Shown here piece by piece: positions 49,915 through 58,345 of a stretch of DNA of 64,000 bases (position 1 is its first letter; each line of letters begins with the position of its first letter). Origin of the DNA: JAJKJG01 sp036556825 (lineage in GTDB: Bacteria > Pseudomonadota > Alphaproteobacteria > Rhizobiales > Beijerinckiaceae); contig DATBIR010000133.1 in the NCBI GenBank assembly GCA_036556825.1, positions 1-64,000 of the forward strand, written 5' to 3'. Made by a program: the position numbers and the translations under genes. The notes beneath the pieces are model-generated. The model worked only from the letters and a program-made list of their open reading frames with translations, was not told the DNA's origin and did not search any database.

Positions 49915-50081
49915 TTGTGATGGTGTGGATTGAGGTGACCTGAAGGCCAGGATTGGTCAGGATTGAACCGATCCGGCTCGGAATTTCTTTGAACCGCGTG
50001 ACATTCCGGCGCGGTACGGACCTCGCCGGGTCATGCTCAAGCGTGCTGCCCCTTGGCCTCTCGCCGATCGAGGATTCTCGT
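49915..50081 (+). promoter_or_regulatory. Long structured metZ leader (possible cis-regulatory RNA)
   Basis: About 165 nt of untranslated leader precede metZ. A perfect 6-bp stem ACCGCG/CGCGGT encloses an 11-nt loop, and four loop bases (TGAC) can pair with GTCA downstream, followed by GCTCAAGC. SAM-II riboswitches often precede metZ/metA in alphaproteobacteria and are pseudoknots of this general form, but the conserved SAM-II bases are not clearly present. No coding sequence seen. Confidence 0.3.
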
Positions 50082-51278
50082 ATGCCGACAACCCCTCCAG
50101 ATTTCTCGCACATGCATCCGGAGACGCGCCTCGTGCACGAGGGGAGCCTGCGCTCCCAGTTCGGTGAGACGTCGGAAGCCCTGTTCCTCACCCAGGGCCA
50201 CATCTACCCGAGCGCCGAGGAATGCGAGGCGCGCTTTGCCGGTCAGAGCAAGGGTTTCATCTACGCGCGCTTCTCAAATCCGACCGTGACCATGTTCGAG
50301 AGGCGCATGGCGGCGTTTGAAGGCGCCGAGGCGGCGCGCGCCACGGCGACCGGCATGGCGGCGGTGACGGCGTCGCTCATGGGGCAGCTGCGCGCCGGCG
50401 ACCACGTCGTCGCGGCGCGGGCGCTGTTCGGGTCGTGCCGCTATGTGATCGCCGAGCTGCTGCCGCGCTTCGGCGTTCCCTCGACCCTCGTCGACGGCAC
50501 CGACCTCGGCGCGTGGCGCGCCGCCGTGCGGCCGGAAACCAAGGTGTTCTTCCTGGAAAGCCCGGCCAATCCGACGCTCGAGGTGATCGACATCGCGGCC
50601 GTGGCGAAGATCGCCAGGGAAGCCGGCGCAACGCTCGTGGTCGACAACGTGTTCGCCAGCCCCATCTGGCAAAAGCCGTTCGAGCTCGGCGCCGACTGCG
50701 TGGTGTATTCCGCCACCAAGCATATCGACGGCCAGGGCCGCTGCCTCGGCGGCGTGATCCTCGCCTCCGAGGACTTCATCCAGACCCATATCCACACCTT
50801 CCTGCGCCAGACCGGGCCGGCCATGTCGCCGTTCAACGCCTGGGTGATGCTCAAGAGCCTCGAGACCCTGCCGTTGCGCGTCGAACGGCAGACGGCGACC
50901 GCCGAGAAGGTCGCCGACAAGCTCGCCGGGCATCCGAAGATCAGGAAGCTGATCTATCCGGGCCGCCCGGATCATCCGCAGGCGGATCTCGTTGCCCGGC
51001 AGATGAAACGCGGCTCGAACCTGATCGCCATGGAGATCGCCGGCGACAAGCCCGGAGCGTTCCGCTTCCAGAACGCCCTGCGGCTGGTCAGGATCTCCAA
51101 CAATCTCGGCGACGCCAAAAGCCTGATCACGCATCCGGCGACCACGACGCACCAGCGCTTCACGCCGCAGGAGCGCGGCGAGATGGGCGTGACCGAGGGC
51201 CTCGTGCGCCTATCGGTCGGGCTCGAGCATCCCGACGATCTGGTCGCCGACATGCTGCAGGCGCTCGAGCGCGCCTGA
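50082..51278 (+). CDS. metZ: O-succinylhomoserine sulfhydrylase
   Basis: 398 residues, Cys/Met metabolism PLP enzyme. The PLP Lys is K213 in YSATKHIDG, the YARFSNPT segment (61-68) contributes the phosphate contacts, and NPTLEVID and the SLGDAKSL-like NNLGDAKSLI are typical. The RFSNPT and GQGRCLGG details fit the MetZ group, which makes homocysteine directly from O-succinylhomoserine and sulfide. The ATG at 50082 begins the family-conserved part; TTG-started extensions upstream are leader sequence. It converges with the sulfurtransferase gene 10 bp away. Confidence 0.94.
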   Translation: MPTTPPDFSHMHPETRLVHEGSLRSQFGETSEALFLTQGHIYPSAEECEARFAGQSKGFIYARFSNPTVTMFERRMAAFEGAEAARATATGMAAVTASLMGQLRAGDHVVAARALFGSCRYVIAELLPRFGVPSTLVDGTDLGAWRAAVRPETKVFFLESPANPTLEVIDIAAVAKIAREAGATLVVDNVFASPIWQKPFELGADCVVYSATKHIDGQGRCLGGVILASEDFIQTHIHTFLRQTGPAMSPFNAWVMLKSLETLPLRVERQTATAEKVADKLAGHPKIRKLIYPGRPDHPQADLVARQMKRGSNLIAMEIAGDKPGAFRFQNALRLVRISNNLGDAKSLITHPATTTHQRFTPQERGEMGVTEGLVRLSVGLEHPDDLVADMLQALERA

Positions 51279-51288
51279 GGGTGTGACC

Positions 51289-52173
51289 TTATTTGCCGGG
51301 GCCGGTTTCGACCGGTCGCGCCGGATCCTGCGTCCACTCGCTCATCGAGCCGTCGTACATGCGCACGCCCGGCCGGCCCAGCACTTCCGAGAGCACGAAC
51401 CAGCTTCCGGCGGCGCTGTGGCCGGTGTTGCAGTAGCTGATCGCCTCGTCGGGCACGCCCGCGAACAACTTCTCAAGCTCCTCCGGTGGCTTCAGACGGT
51501 TGCTGCCCGCGTCATAGGCCTTGCCCTGGTCGACCAGCATGGCGCCGGGAAGGCGGCCCGCCACGCGCGCCTGCGGGCTCTTCTCGCCGCCCTCGAAGGC
51601 CTTCTGCGAACGCGCGTCGACCAGCGTCGCCGAGCGGCGGGCGAGCGCGCGTTCAACATCGGCAAGCTCCGCCCTCAGCGCCGCATTGAGCTTTACGGGA
51701 TACGGCGATGCCGCTTTCCGCTGCGCCGCGCCGGCTTCAACGGGGCGCGATGCGTCGCGCGTCCAGCCGGAAAAGCCGCCGTCGAGAACCGACACGCGCG
51801 CGTGACCGGCGACCTTCAGCGTCCAATAGACCCGCGCCGCGGCGTTGAAATCGTTGTTGCTGAGACCGGCCGGCACGACGACGACGCGGTGCTCCGGCCG
51901 CAGTCCGATGCGGCCGAACAGGGCGGCCAGGGCGCCGGCATCGGGCAGGAGCCCGCCGGCGCCGCCCTTCTCGACGCGCCAGCCGTCCGCCGCATAGTCG
52001 CTGTGCACGGCGCCGGGAATGTGGCCGGCCTCAAAGGCCTCGCGGCCCCCTCCGCTGGTGGCCGAACGGATGTCGACCACGAGGAGGTCCGGGTCGCGCA
52101 GATGGCCGGAGAGCCACTCGGCCGAAACAAGAGCTGACGTGGCATTTTCGTTGTGCGCGGTGGGCTTGGACAT
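51289..52173 (-). CDS. Thiosulfate/3-mercaptopyruvate sulfurtransferase
   Basis: 294 residues with two rhodanese domains. The N-terminal one (about 14-145) is inactive, as usual. The C-terminal one (about 165-290) has the active-site loop CNTGHS with C248, the only cysteine in the protein. The loop differs from the CGSGVT of classical mercaptopyruvate sulfurtransferase, suggesting thiosulfate or another sulfane donor. No signal peptide, so cytoplasmic. Its place opposite metZ and near the DsrE-ABC operon strengthens the sulfur theme of this part. Confidence 0.9.
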   Translation of the reverse strand: MSKPTAHNENATSALVSAEWLSGHLRDPDLLVVDIRSATSGGGREAFEAGHIPGAVHSDYAADGWRVEKGGAGGLLPDAGALAALFGRIGLRPEHRVVVVPAGLSNNDFNAAARVYWTLKVAGHARVSVLDGGFSGWTRDASRPVEAGAAQRKAASPYPVKLNAALRAELADVERALARRSATLVDARSQKAFEGGEKSPQARVAGRLPGAMLVDQGKAYDAGSNRLKPPEELEKLFAGVPDEAISYCNTGHSAAGSWFVLSEVLGRPGVRMYDGSMSEWTQDPARPVETGPGK

Positions 52174-52308
52174 GGTTCCTCTCGCGTTGTCTTCGACCGG
52201 TCACTTAACTTTGCATCCGGGCTTTTCAATTCCAAGGCAACCGAATTGTCCCGTCGGCGTTGTGCCTAAGAGCGCGGCAGCAAGAACGCCCCTAAGGGGC
52301 ACCGTTAC

Positions 52309-53850
52309 ATGGCAAGCGTCCTCGATCAGAAAGCCCCGATCCGGCTCGGTTCCGAGCCTTCAAGCACTGGCCGTCTGGTCGTCGTCTCCAATCGCGTTCC
52401 GATCCCGCAGGGGGCCGATTCGGCGAGCGCCGGCGGGCTCGCCGTCGCCCTCGGCGCGGCGCTCAAGGAGCATGGCGGGCTGTGGTTCGGATGGTCCGGC
52501 GCGGCGAGCGACGGCGAGGAGCCGGAGCCGATCCGGCCGCAAACTTTCGGCAACGTCACATACGCCGTCACGGACCTGTCGCAACGCGATCTCGACGACT
52601 ATTATTTCGGGTTCGCCAACCGGGCGCTCTGGCCGGTGTGCCATTACCGGCTGGATCAGACCGGCTTTTCTCGCCGCAATACGGCCGGTTATTTCCGCGT
52701 CAACGAGTTTTTCGCGAAACGGCTCGCGTCGTTCCTGCTCCCGGACGACGTCATCTGGGTGCACGACTACCACTTCATTCCGCTGGCCTCGTATCTGCGC
52801 CAGATGGGATTTTCGAACCGGATCGGCTTTTTCTTGCATATCCCGTGGGCCCCCGCCGACCTCGCCGGCGTGCTGCCGGCCTACGACCTGCTGCTGCGCG
52901 GGTTCTCGGCTTACGATGTCATCGGCTTCCAGACCCCGCTCGACCGCGACAACTTCGTGAGCGGCCTCCTGCGCGAAGGCCATGGGCGGCCGCTCGGAGG
53001 CAGATGGTACGAGGCCTTCGGCCGCCGCCTGCAGATCGAAGCCTTCCCGATCTCGATCGATACGCCGGCCGTCCGCGCCGAAGCGGAATCGGCCGAGCGC
53101 CATCCCATCGTTCGCCGCACAAAGGCGAGCCTCGAAGGGAAGCAACTGATCATCGGCGTCGACCGCCTCGACTACTCCAAGGGCATCTCGCAGCGCATCG
53201 AAGCCTTCTCGTGCTTCCTCGACGGCAATCCCGCGACACGCGGGCGCGTCACATTCATCCAGATCACCCCGAAGTCGCGCTCGCAGGTGCCGGAATACGC
53301 GCAGATGGAGCGCGAGATCGCCGAGCAGATCGGTGCCACAAACGGCAAGTATGCGGATCTCGACTGGACGCCGATCCGCTACACCAACCGCACCTTCGGC
53401 CATCCGAGCCTGATGGGCCTGTACCGCATGGCGCGAGTCGGGCTGGTCACGCCCCTGCGCGATGGCATGAACCTCGTCGCCAAGGAATATGTCGCATCGC
53501 AATCGGCGGACGATCCAGGCGTTCTCATCCTGTCGCGGTTTGCCGGCGCCGCCTACGAGCTCGACAGCGCGCTGATCGTGAACCCCTATGACACCGAAGC
53601 GACGGCCGGCGCCATTCTTCGCGCCCTGAGCATGACCCTCGACGAGCGCAAAGAGCGTTGGACGGCGATGATGGCGCGCCTCGAAAGCAATACCATCCAG
53701 TACTGGTGCGGCAGTTTCCTCGACACGCTGCAGCATGACGCCGTTTATGAAGAGGATGACGCGCTCCTGAGCGACGATCTCGAGACAGAGACCGCCCGCG
53801 TGTCGGACTTGCTCGTTCCTCCGCAACCCTGGCGCAGATTCGGAAGCTGA
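52309..53850 (+). CDS. otsA: Alpha,alpha-trehalose-phosphate synthase (UDP-forming)
   Basis: 513 residues, GT20 family. SNRVPIP at 27-33 and SAGGLAVAL bind the nucleotide sugar. VHDYHFIPL, HIPWAPADL and VDRLDYSKGI are all standard OtsA segments, and DGMNLVAKEY and NPYD lie at the C-terminal side. It makes trehalose 6-phosphate from UDP-glucose and glucose 6-phosphate, for osmotic and desiccation tolerance. It has an extra acidic tail of about 40 residues. No otsB or treY/Z gene is next to it. The ATG follows a weak Shine-Dalgarno (AAGGGGC). Confidence 0.95.
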   Translation: MASVLDQKAPIRLGSEPSSTGRLVVVSNRVPIPQGADSASAGGLAVALGAALKEHGGLWFGWSGAASDGEEPEPIRPQTFGNVTYAVTDLSQRDLDDYYFGFANRALWPVCHYRLDQTGFSRRNTAGYFRVNEFFAKRLASFLLPDDVIWVHDYHFIPLASYLRQMGFSNRIGFFLHIPWAPADLAGVLPAYDLLLRGFSAYDVIGFQTPLDRDNFVSGLLREGHGRPLGGRWYEAFGRRLQIEAFPISIDTPAVRAEAESAERHPIVRRTKASLEGKQLIIGVDRLDYSKGISQRIEAFSCFLDGNPATRGRVTFIQITPKSRSQVPEYAQMEREIAEQIGATNGKYADLDWTPIRYTNRTFGHPSLMGLYRMARVGLVTPLRDGMNLVAKEYVASQSADDPGVLILSRFAGAAYELDSALIVNPYDTEATAGAILRALSMTLDERKERWTAMMARLESNTIQYWCGSFLDTLQHDAVYEEDDALLSDDLETETARVSDLLVPPQPWRRFGS

Positions 53851-54193
53851 TAAGGCGCCGCCCTCGCGGGCGACGTGGGCTGCACTCGCTCCGTTGCAAC
53901 CGAATAGGCATGAAGGCCGATGTCCCGGCGGCTGGAGCATGATCCGGCAAAGTGGGCATCGCTTTGCCGAAAAAGGCTTGTCCCGGACTCGATCCGGGAT
54001 CATGCGACACAAAGAGAAGGCGCGCCAGGTCGGGGCTGTGCAGCAACGGCGATATCATCCGCCTCGATGCTGGGCATATGAGCAATTCTGCAGCACCCCA
54101 CAGGGTGTTCCATGCGTCAGGGGCATGCTTGGCCGTACAGCGGCGGCGCTGCACCTGGTTGCATGGCTGTTGTGCGGTGCACAACTTCGTCCG
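53851..54193. other. Gene-free stretch with family A palindrome
   Basis: No coding sequence I would defend. It contains an inverted family A repeat (53936-54008): GAGCATGATCCGGCAAAGTG at one end and GATCCGGGATCATGCG at the other. Short open frames here run into the duplicated segment at 54194 and lack codon character. The remainder (54009-54193) holds nothing I recognise. Confidence 0.55.
53936..54008. repeat. Intergenic palindromic repeat, family A (inverted copy)
   Basis: About 73 bp with terminal inverted words GCATGATCC and GGATCATGC and an inner CGGCAAAG/CTTTGCCG pair. It is the reverse orientation of the copies at 20089 and 56063. Confidence 0.7.
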
Positions 54194-54236
54194 TATGAAA
54201 TTACCAACTGATCGGTCCTATGAAATTACCAACTGA
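54194..54236 (+). repeat. Tandem 25-bp duplication at the patatin gene start
   Basis: The 18-bp word TATGAAATTACCAACTGA occurs at 54194-54211 and again at 54219-54236, with a 25-bp unit length. Each copy contains an ATG. Because 25 is not a multiple of three, the first ATG opens a 13-codon frame (54195-54236) that ends inside the second copy, whereas the second ATG starts the patatin gene. Confidence 0.85.
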
Positions 54237-55299
54237 CGACGACTATTTCGGTATCGAGGGGCGTCCGCTCAGGCAGGGAGAGCCTTGTTCGGCGATGCCC
54301 TCGCCTGCAACAAAAAAGCGGAAACGCAAGTTGTCCCTGGCCCTTCAGGGTGGCGGCTCGTTCGGCGCTTTCACCTGGGGCCTTCTCGATCGACTGCTGG
54401 AGGAAGACGACATCGCTTTCGATGCGGTGAGTGGCGCAAGCGCAGGGGCCGTGAATGCGGCGTTCCTCGCTGCCGGCCTCGCATCGGGTGGCCGCGACGA
54501 AGCGAAAGCGGGACTGCTCCGGTTCTGGCAGCGCGCCAGCGAAGCGCAGCCCGCGACCAGCGCGGCGCTCGCCGCCAATGCCACGGCGCGCATGCTCTCG
54601 CCTTACCAGTTCAATCCGTTCAACGTGAACCCGCTGCGCACGATCCTGCGCGAGGAGATCGACTTCGAGGCCCTGCGCGCCAGGCCGAGCCTGCGCCTGC
54701 TCATCGCCACGACGCGGGTCGCCGACGGCAAGCTGCGCATCTTCAGGGAACGCCAGCTTTCACTCGACGTGCTTCTCGCGTCGGCATGCCTGCCCCTCAT
54801 CCATCACGCGGTCTCGATCGAGGGAGAGGCCTACTGGGATGGCGGCTATTCGGCCAACCCGCCCCTGCTGCCGCTCGTCAAGTCCTCGCGAGCGTCCGAA
54901 CTGCTGATCGTCCAGATCATGCCGACAGCCGGTGCAGACATGCCGACCACGTCGTCGGAGATCGTCAAGCGCGCTCAGCAGATCACGTTCAACAGCTCGC
55001 TCGTACGTGAAATGGAGCACCTCGCCGCCTTGAAAAAGCTCGCATCTGACGAAGATGCGGCTTCGCCGCTCGGGCGCAAGCTGCACAAGATGCGCCTGCA
55101 TCACGTCTCCGCGGACAGGGAGCTTCCGGCCCTTGCGGATGCAAGCGCCCTCAACCTCGATTGGAGCTTTCTCCTCGAACTGCGTGATGCGGGGCATATG
55201 GCGGCAGAGCGCTGGCTGCGCGAGACGGCCGATCCCATTCCGCCACCGCCGGCGCGTGCCCATGACGAACCGGGCGACGCCCGGGCCGATCGAGCCTGA
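54220..55299 (+). CDS. Patatin-like phospholipase
   Basis: 359 residues with the patatin Ser-Asp dyad: the oxyanion loop GGGSFG (44-49), S74 in SGASAGA and D207 in YWDGGYSANPP. No signal peptide is present; the basic KKRKRK at 32-37 precedes the first strand. Patatins hydrolyse acyl esters of membrane lipids and in bacteria include storage-polymer depolymerases and toxins. The start at 54220 sits in a duplicated 25-bp segment and has no Shine-Dalgarno; the next in-frame ATG at 54295 would remove 25 residues before the basic segment. It stands alone. Confidence 0.88.
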   Translation: MKLPTDDDYFGIEGRPLRQGEPCSAMPSPATKKRKRKLSLALQGGGSFGAFTWGLLDRLLEEDDIAFDAVSGASAGAVNAAFLAAGLASGGRDEAKAGLLRFWQRASEAQPATSAALAANATARMLSPYQFNPFNVNPLRTILREEIDFEALRARPSLRLLIATTRVADGKLRIFRERQLSLDVLLASACLPLIHHAVSIEGEAYWDGGYSANPPLLPLVKSSRASELLIVQIMPTAGADMPTTSSEIVKRAQQITFNSSLVREMEHLAALKKLASDEDAASPLGRKLHKMRLHHVSADRELPALADASALNLDWSFLLELRDAGHMAAERWLRETADPIPPPPARAHDEPGDARADRA

Positions 55300-55485
55300 G
55301 GTCGATTCTCTTCACGCTCCGCCTGGATGGGGAAATCGACCATCACGGCGACATCCTTCTTGACGATGGCCGTGGGCCAAACTCGAGAAGAGGGTAAATT
55401 ACAAACTGTTAAGGCGGTCGCGAGGTCGCCGTAACGTGCGGAGTTCCAGCCTCACAGGTCCGAACAGGCACCCATGGAGACTACG

Positions 55486-56013
55486 ATGAGACGGACGATT
55501 GTCGGCCTTCTGCTGGGCAGTGCGGTGATCGCAACCCCGGTCCTTGCCCAGCAGGGGCATTGGATGCGCGGCAATGTGGAGCGGGGCGAGCGGGCATCGT
55601 TTGCGCGCATGTCGCCGGAAGACCGCGAAGCATTCGCCGACGCCCGCATCGCGGCGCTGCACGCCGCGCTAAAGCTCAATGCCGAGCAGGAGAAGCTTTG
55701 GCCGGCCGTCGAGCAGGCCGTCAAGGAGCTCGGCGCGCAACGGCGCAGCCAGACCGGCGGGTGGCGCGAGACGCGGCGGCAATTGCGTGACGATTTCCCG
55801 GCCGGGCTGCGTTCGATCGCCGACAGGCAGGCGACCCGAGCCGAGGCCCTGCGGCGGGTCGCCGACGCCGTTGCGCCACTCTATGCCACGTTCGACGAGG
55901 GCCAGAAGCGCCGTGCCGGCGTGCTGATGCGCAGCTTGCGGCGCGAGGCGGCGCGGTTCACCGCACGCGGCGGCCACGACCATCACTGGCGACGCGGCGG
56001 ACGCGATGGCTGA
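55486..56013 (+). CDS. Spy/CpxP-like LTXXQ motif periplasmic protein
   Basis: 175 residues from the ATG at 55486, chosen because GGAG lies 6 nt upstream; a start at 55474 is also open. It has a signal peptide (about 1-22, ending VLAQ), then an all-helical mature part with LKLNAEQEKLW and LYATFDEGQKRR. These are the positions of the two LTxxQ-type motifs of Spy/CpxP proteins. The C-terminus is rich in His and Arg (GGHDHHWRRGG), which may bind metal. Such proteins act as ATP-independent periplasmic chaperones or metal/stress sensors. No adjacent two-component genes. Confidence 0.83.
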   Translation: MRRTIVGLLLGSAVIATPVLAQQGHWMRGNVERGERASFARMSPEDREAFADARIAALHAALKLNAEQEKLWPAVEQAVKELGAQRRSQTGGWRETRRQLRDDFPAGLRSIADRQATRAEALRRVADAVAPLYATFDEGQKRRAGVLMRSLRREAARFTARGGHDHHWRRGGRDG

Positions 56014-56062
56014 CAAGACCGCTTCATTTTGAAGCGATGGTCGTCTAACCTGTGTGAACCCG

Positions 56063-56152
56063 CATGATCCCGGATCAAGACCGGGACATGCCATCGGCGA
56101 AGTGGCCGCCCCGGACAAAGTTTCGGGGCAGGTTTTCGCCGGATCAAACGAA
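56063..56152. repeat. Intergenic palindromic repeat, family A copy
   Basis: GCATGATCCCGGATCAAGAC, GGCGAAGTGGCCGCCCCGG, TTTCGGGGCAGG and TTTTCGCCGGATCA occur in the same order as at 20089-20180. Two neighbouring sub-palindromes, total about 90 bp. Confidence 0.7.
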
Positions 56153-56161
56153 AGGGGCAAC

Positions 56162-56344
56162 ATGCTTGTACGGTTCGACATCCGTCCGGACGCGGAGGGC
56201 TGGACCATCTACGACCGGCTCACCGACGAGCCGGCGCTCGTCGCGGGATATGTGTCCGTCGGCCTTCGCTTCAGCGACGCCGATGAGATCGTCGACCTTC
56301 TCAACACGCTCGAGCTGCTCAAGCAGAAAGCGACCGTGCATTAG
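56162..56344 (+). CDS. Small conserved-looking hypothetical protein
   Basis: 60 residues from the ATG at 56162, with AAAGGGG just upstream. Charged, no membrane helix, predicted beta strands in the first half and a helix at the end (DEIVDLLNTLELLKQKA). Codon use resembles the surrounding real genes. I do not recognise a family. A longer frame upstream is made of the family A repeat and is rejected. It is convergent with the dehydratase gene 63 bp away. Confidence 0.5.
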   Translation: MLVRFDIRPDAEGWTIYDRLTDEPALVAGYVSVGLRFSDADEIVDLLNTLELLKQKATVH

Positions 56345-56407
56345 ACGCTTCTTGCCCCCGTGAAGCGTTCGGCGGGATCGCTCCGGTCGCGATCCCGCCG
56401 TTGCGTC

Positions 56408-58135
56408 TCAGTGAATCTCCGGCTCCGGGATGCCGCCGGCGCCTTCGAGGAAATCGAAATCGCAGCCTTCATGCGCCTGACGCACGTGACGGGCGAAGAG
56501 CCAGTTGTAGCCGCGCGGGAAGTCGCGTGACGGCGGCGACCATGACTTGAGACGCTTCTGGATCTCCGCGTCGTCCAGATTGACGTTGATGGAGCGTTTG
56601 GCGACGTCGATGGAAATCAGGTCGCCCGTGCGCACTGCCGCCAGCGGTCCACCGACATAGGCTTCCGGCGAGACGTGCAGGATGCAGGCGCCGTAACTGG
56701 TGCCGCTCATGCGCGCGTCGGATATCCGTAGCATGTCGCGCACGCCCTGCTGCAGCAGCTTCTTCGGCAGCGGCAGCATGCCCCATTCCGGCATGCCGGG
56801 CCCGCCGATCGGCCCGGCATTGCGCAGGACCATGACGTGGTCGGGCGTGACGTCGAGGTCGGGGTCGTTCACGGCCTCCATCATCTCGTCATAGCTGTCG
56901 AAGACGAGGGCCGGCCCGGTATGCTTGAGCAGCCGCGGCTCGGCTGCCGGAGGCTTCATCACGCAGCCCTCAGGCGCGATGTTGCCGTAAAGGATCGCCG
57001 TGCCGCCGACCGCGACGATCGGCTTGTCGAGCGGGCGGATCACGTCGTCGTTGTAGACGCCGGCATCGGCGATCGCCCCGCCCAGCGTCTGGCCCGAGAC
57101 GGTGCGCGCATCGAGATGCAGCAGCGGCTTGAGACGCTGCAGCAGGGCGCGGATGCCGCCGGCGATATGAAAGTCTTCCATCAGCCATTCGCCCGACGGG
57201 CGCAGGTTGGCGATGACGGGCACGCGCTCGGCGAAGGCGTCGAAATCGTCGAGCGTGACGTCGATGCCGGCGCGGCGCGCCATGGCGATCAGATGGATCA
57301 TGGCGTTGGTGGAGCCGGCGAGGGCGTTGTGCACGACGAGGGCGTTCTCGAACGACTCGCGCGTCAGGATGTCCTTGGGCTTCACGTCCTCCCAGATCAT
57401 CTCGACGATGCGGCGGCCGCAGGCCGCCGCCATGCGCGGATGCGCGGCGTCGGCGGCCGGGATCGACGACGCGCCGGGCAAGGTGAGGCCGAGCGCCTCG
57501 GCGATCGCCGTCATGGTCGAGGCCGTGCCCATCGTCATGCAGGTGCCGTGCGAGCGGGCGATGCCGGCCTCCATGTCGTTCCATTGCTGGTTGGTGATGG
57601 CGCCGGCTTCCTTTTCGGCCCAGTATTTCCAGACGTCCGAGCCGGAGCCGAGGATGTGGCCGCCGAAATGGCCGCGCATCATCGGGCCGGCCGGCAGGAA
57701 GATCATCGGCAGATTCATGCTGATGCCGCCCATCACGGTGCCGGGCGTGGTCTTGTCGCAGCCGCCCATCAGAACGGCGCCATCGATCGGATGCGAGCGC
57801 AGCAGCTCCTCCACCTCCATGGCCAGGAAGTTGCGGTAGAGCATGGTCGTCGGCTTGACGAAGTTTTCCGCCAGCGACATCGCCGGCAACTCGAGCGGGA
57901 AGCCGCCGGCCTGCCAGACGCCGCGCTTGACGTCCTCGGCGCGGGCGCGGAAATGCGTGTGGCAGGGGTTGATGTCGCTCCACGTGTTGATGATCGCGAC
58001 GACCGGCTTGCCCATGAAATCCTCGCGCTCATAGCCCATCTGCAGCGTGCGCGAGCGGTGACCGAAGGAGCGCAGGTCGGACACGCCGAACCAGCGGTAG
58101 CTCCTCAGTTCCTCGGGTGTCTTGCGGCTGGCCAT
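56408..58135 (-). CDS. IlvD/Edd family sugar-acid dehydratase (L-arabinonate dehydratase-like)
   Basis: 575 residues. Iron-sulfur ligands are C58 (INPCHTH), C126 (GGCDKTTP) and C199 (HGTCMTM), with the adjacent K128 that is carbamylated in relatives; the catalytic Ser lies in SDARMSGTSYG. Length and the RTLQMGY/INTWSDINPC openings fit the pentonate dehydratase branch rather than IlvD (about 615). It would turn an aldonate such as L-arabinonate into a 2-keto-3-deoxy acid. Downstream in the sugar-acid cluster, behind the GntR gene, with 210 bp of repeats between. The exact sugar acid is inferred from the neighbours. Confidence 0.88.
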   Translation of the reverse strand: MASRKTPEELRSYRWFGVSDLRSFGHRSRTLQMGYEREDFMGKPVVAIINTWSDINPCHTHFRARAEDVKRGVWQAGGFPLELPAMSLAENFVKPTTMLYRNFLAMEVEELLRSHPIDGAVLMGGCDKTTPGTVMGGISMNLPMIFLPAGPMMRGHFGGHILGSGSDVWKYWAEKEAGAITNQQWNDMEAGIARSHGTCMTMGTASTMTAIAEALGLTLPGASSIPAADAAHPRMAAACGRRIVEMIWEDVKPKDILTRESFENALVVHNALAGSTNAMIHLIAMARRAGIDVTLDDFDAFAERVPVIANLRPSGEWLMEDFHIAGGIRALLQRLKPLLHLDARTVSGQTLGGAIADAGVYNDDVIRPLDKPIVAVGGTAILYGNIAPEGCVMKPPAAEPRLLKHTGPALVFDSYDEMMEAVNDPDLDVTPDHVMVLRNAGPIGGPGMPEWGMLPLPKKLLQQGVRDMLRISDARMSGTSYGACILHVSPEAYVGGPLAAVRTGDLISIDVAKRSINVNLDDAEIQKRLKSWSPPSRDFPRGYNWLFARHVRQAHEGCDFDFLEGAGGIPEPEIH

Positions 58136-58149
58136 CAGCGGTCGTCTCC

Positions 58150-58344
58150 TTGTTCAGAGCATTTTCCGGGCGAAGTGGGTCCGGTTCGCCGCAGAAAATG
58201 CGTCCTGCCGAAAAGCTGGAGCCGCTTCCACGGAGCGGAAGGGCTCCAGAGCATGACCGGCGCAGTGGCCGCCACTTCGCCGAATAGGATCATGCGACCC
58301 AATGATCATTACAGCGGGAGCGATTCGATCTGAAGCGATCCCGC
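58150..58344. repeat. Cluster of degenerate palindromes between GntR and dehydratase genes
   Basis: Several inverted words lie together: GCATTTTCCGGGCGAAGTG, GCAGAAAATGCGTCCTGCC, a CGCTTCCACGGAGCGGAAG hairpin, GAGCATGACCGGCGCAGTGG, and AGCGGGAGCGATT facing AGCGATCCCGCTCT at the end. They look like fragments of family A and of a second repeat. The last palindrome overlaps the GntR gene end and might terminate transcription. Confidence 0.5.
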
Positions 58345-58345
58345 T

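Noticed and set aside
49915..50081. Confident SAM-II riboswitch call for the metZ leader
   Set aside because: Gene context and a possible pseudoknot fit, but the conserved SAM-II sequence words could not be found by eye, so it is listed only as a low-confidence structured leader.
53894..54236. Two overlapping small open frames ending at the duplicated patatin start
   Set aside because: They are built from the family A palindrome and the duplicated 25-bp unit, have no initiation site and no protein-like composition.
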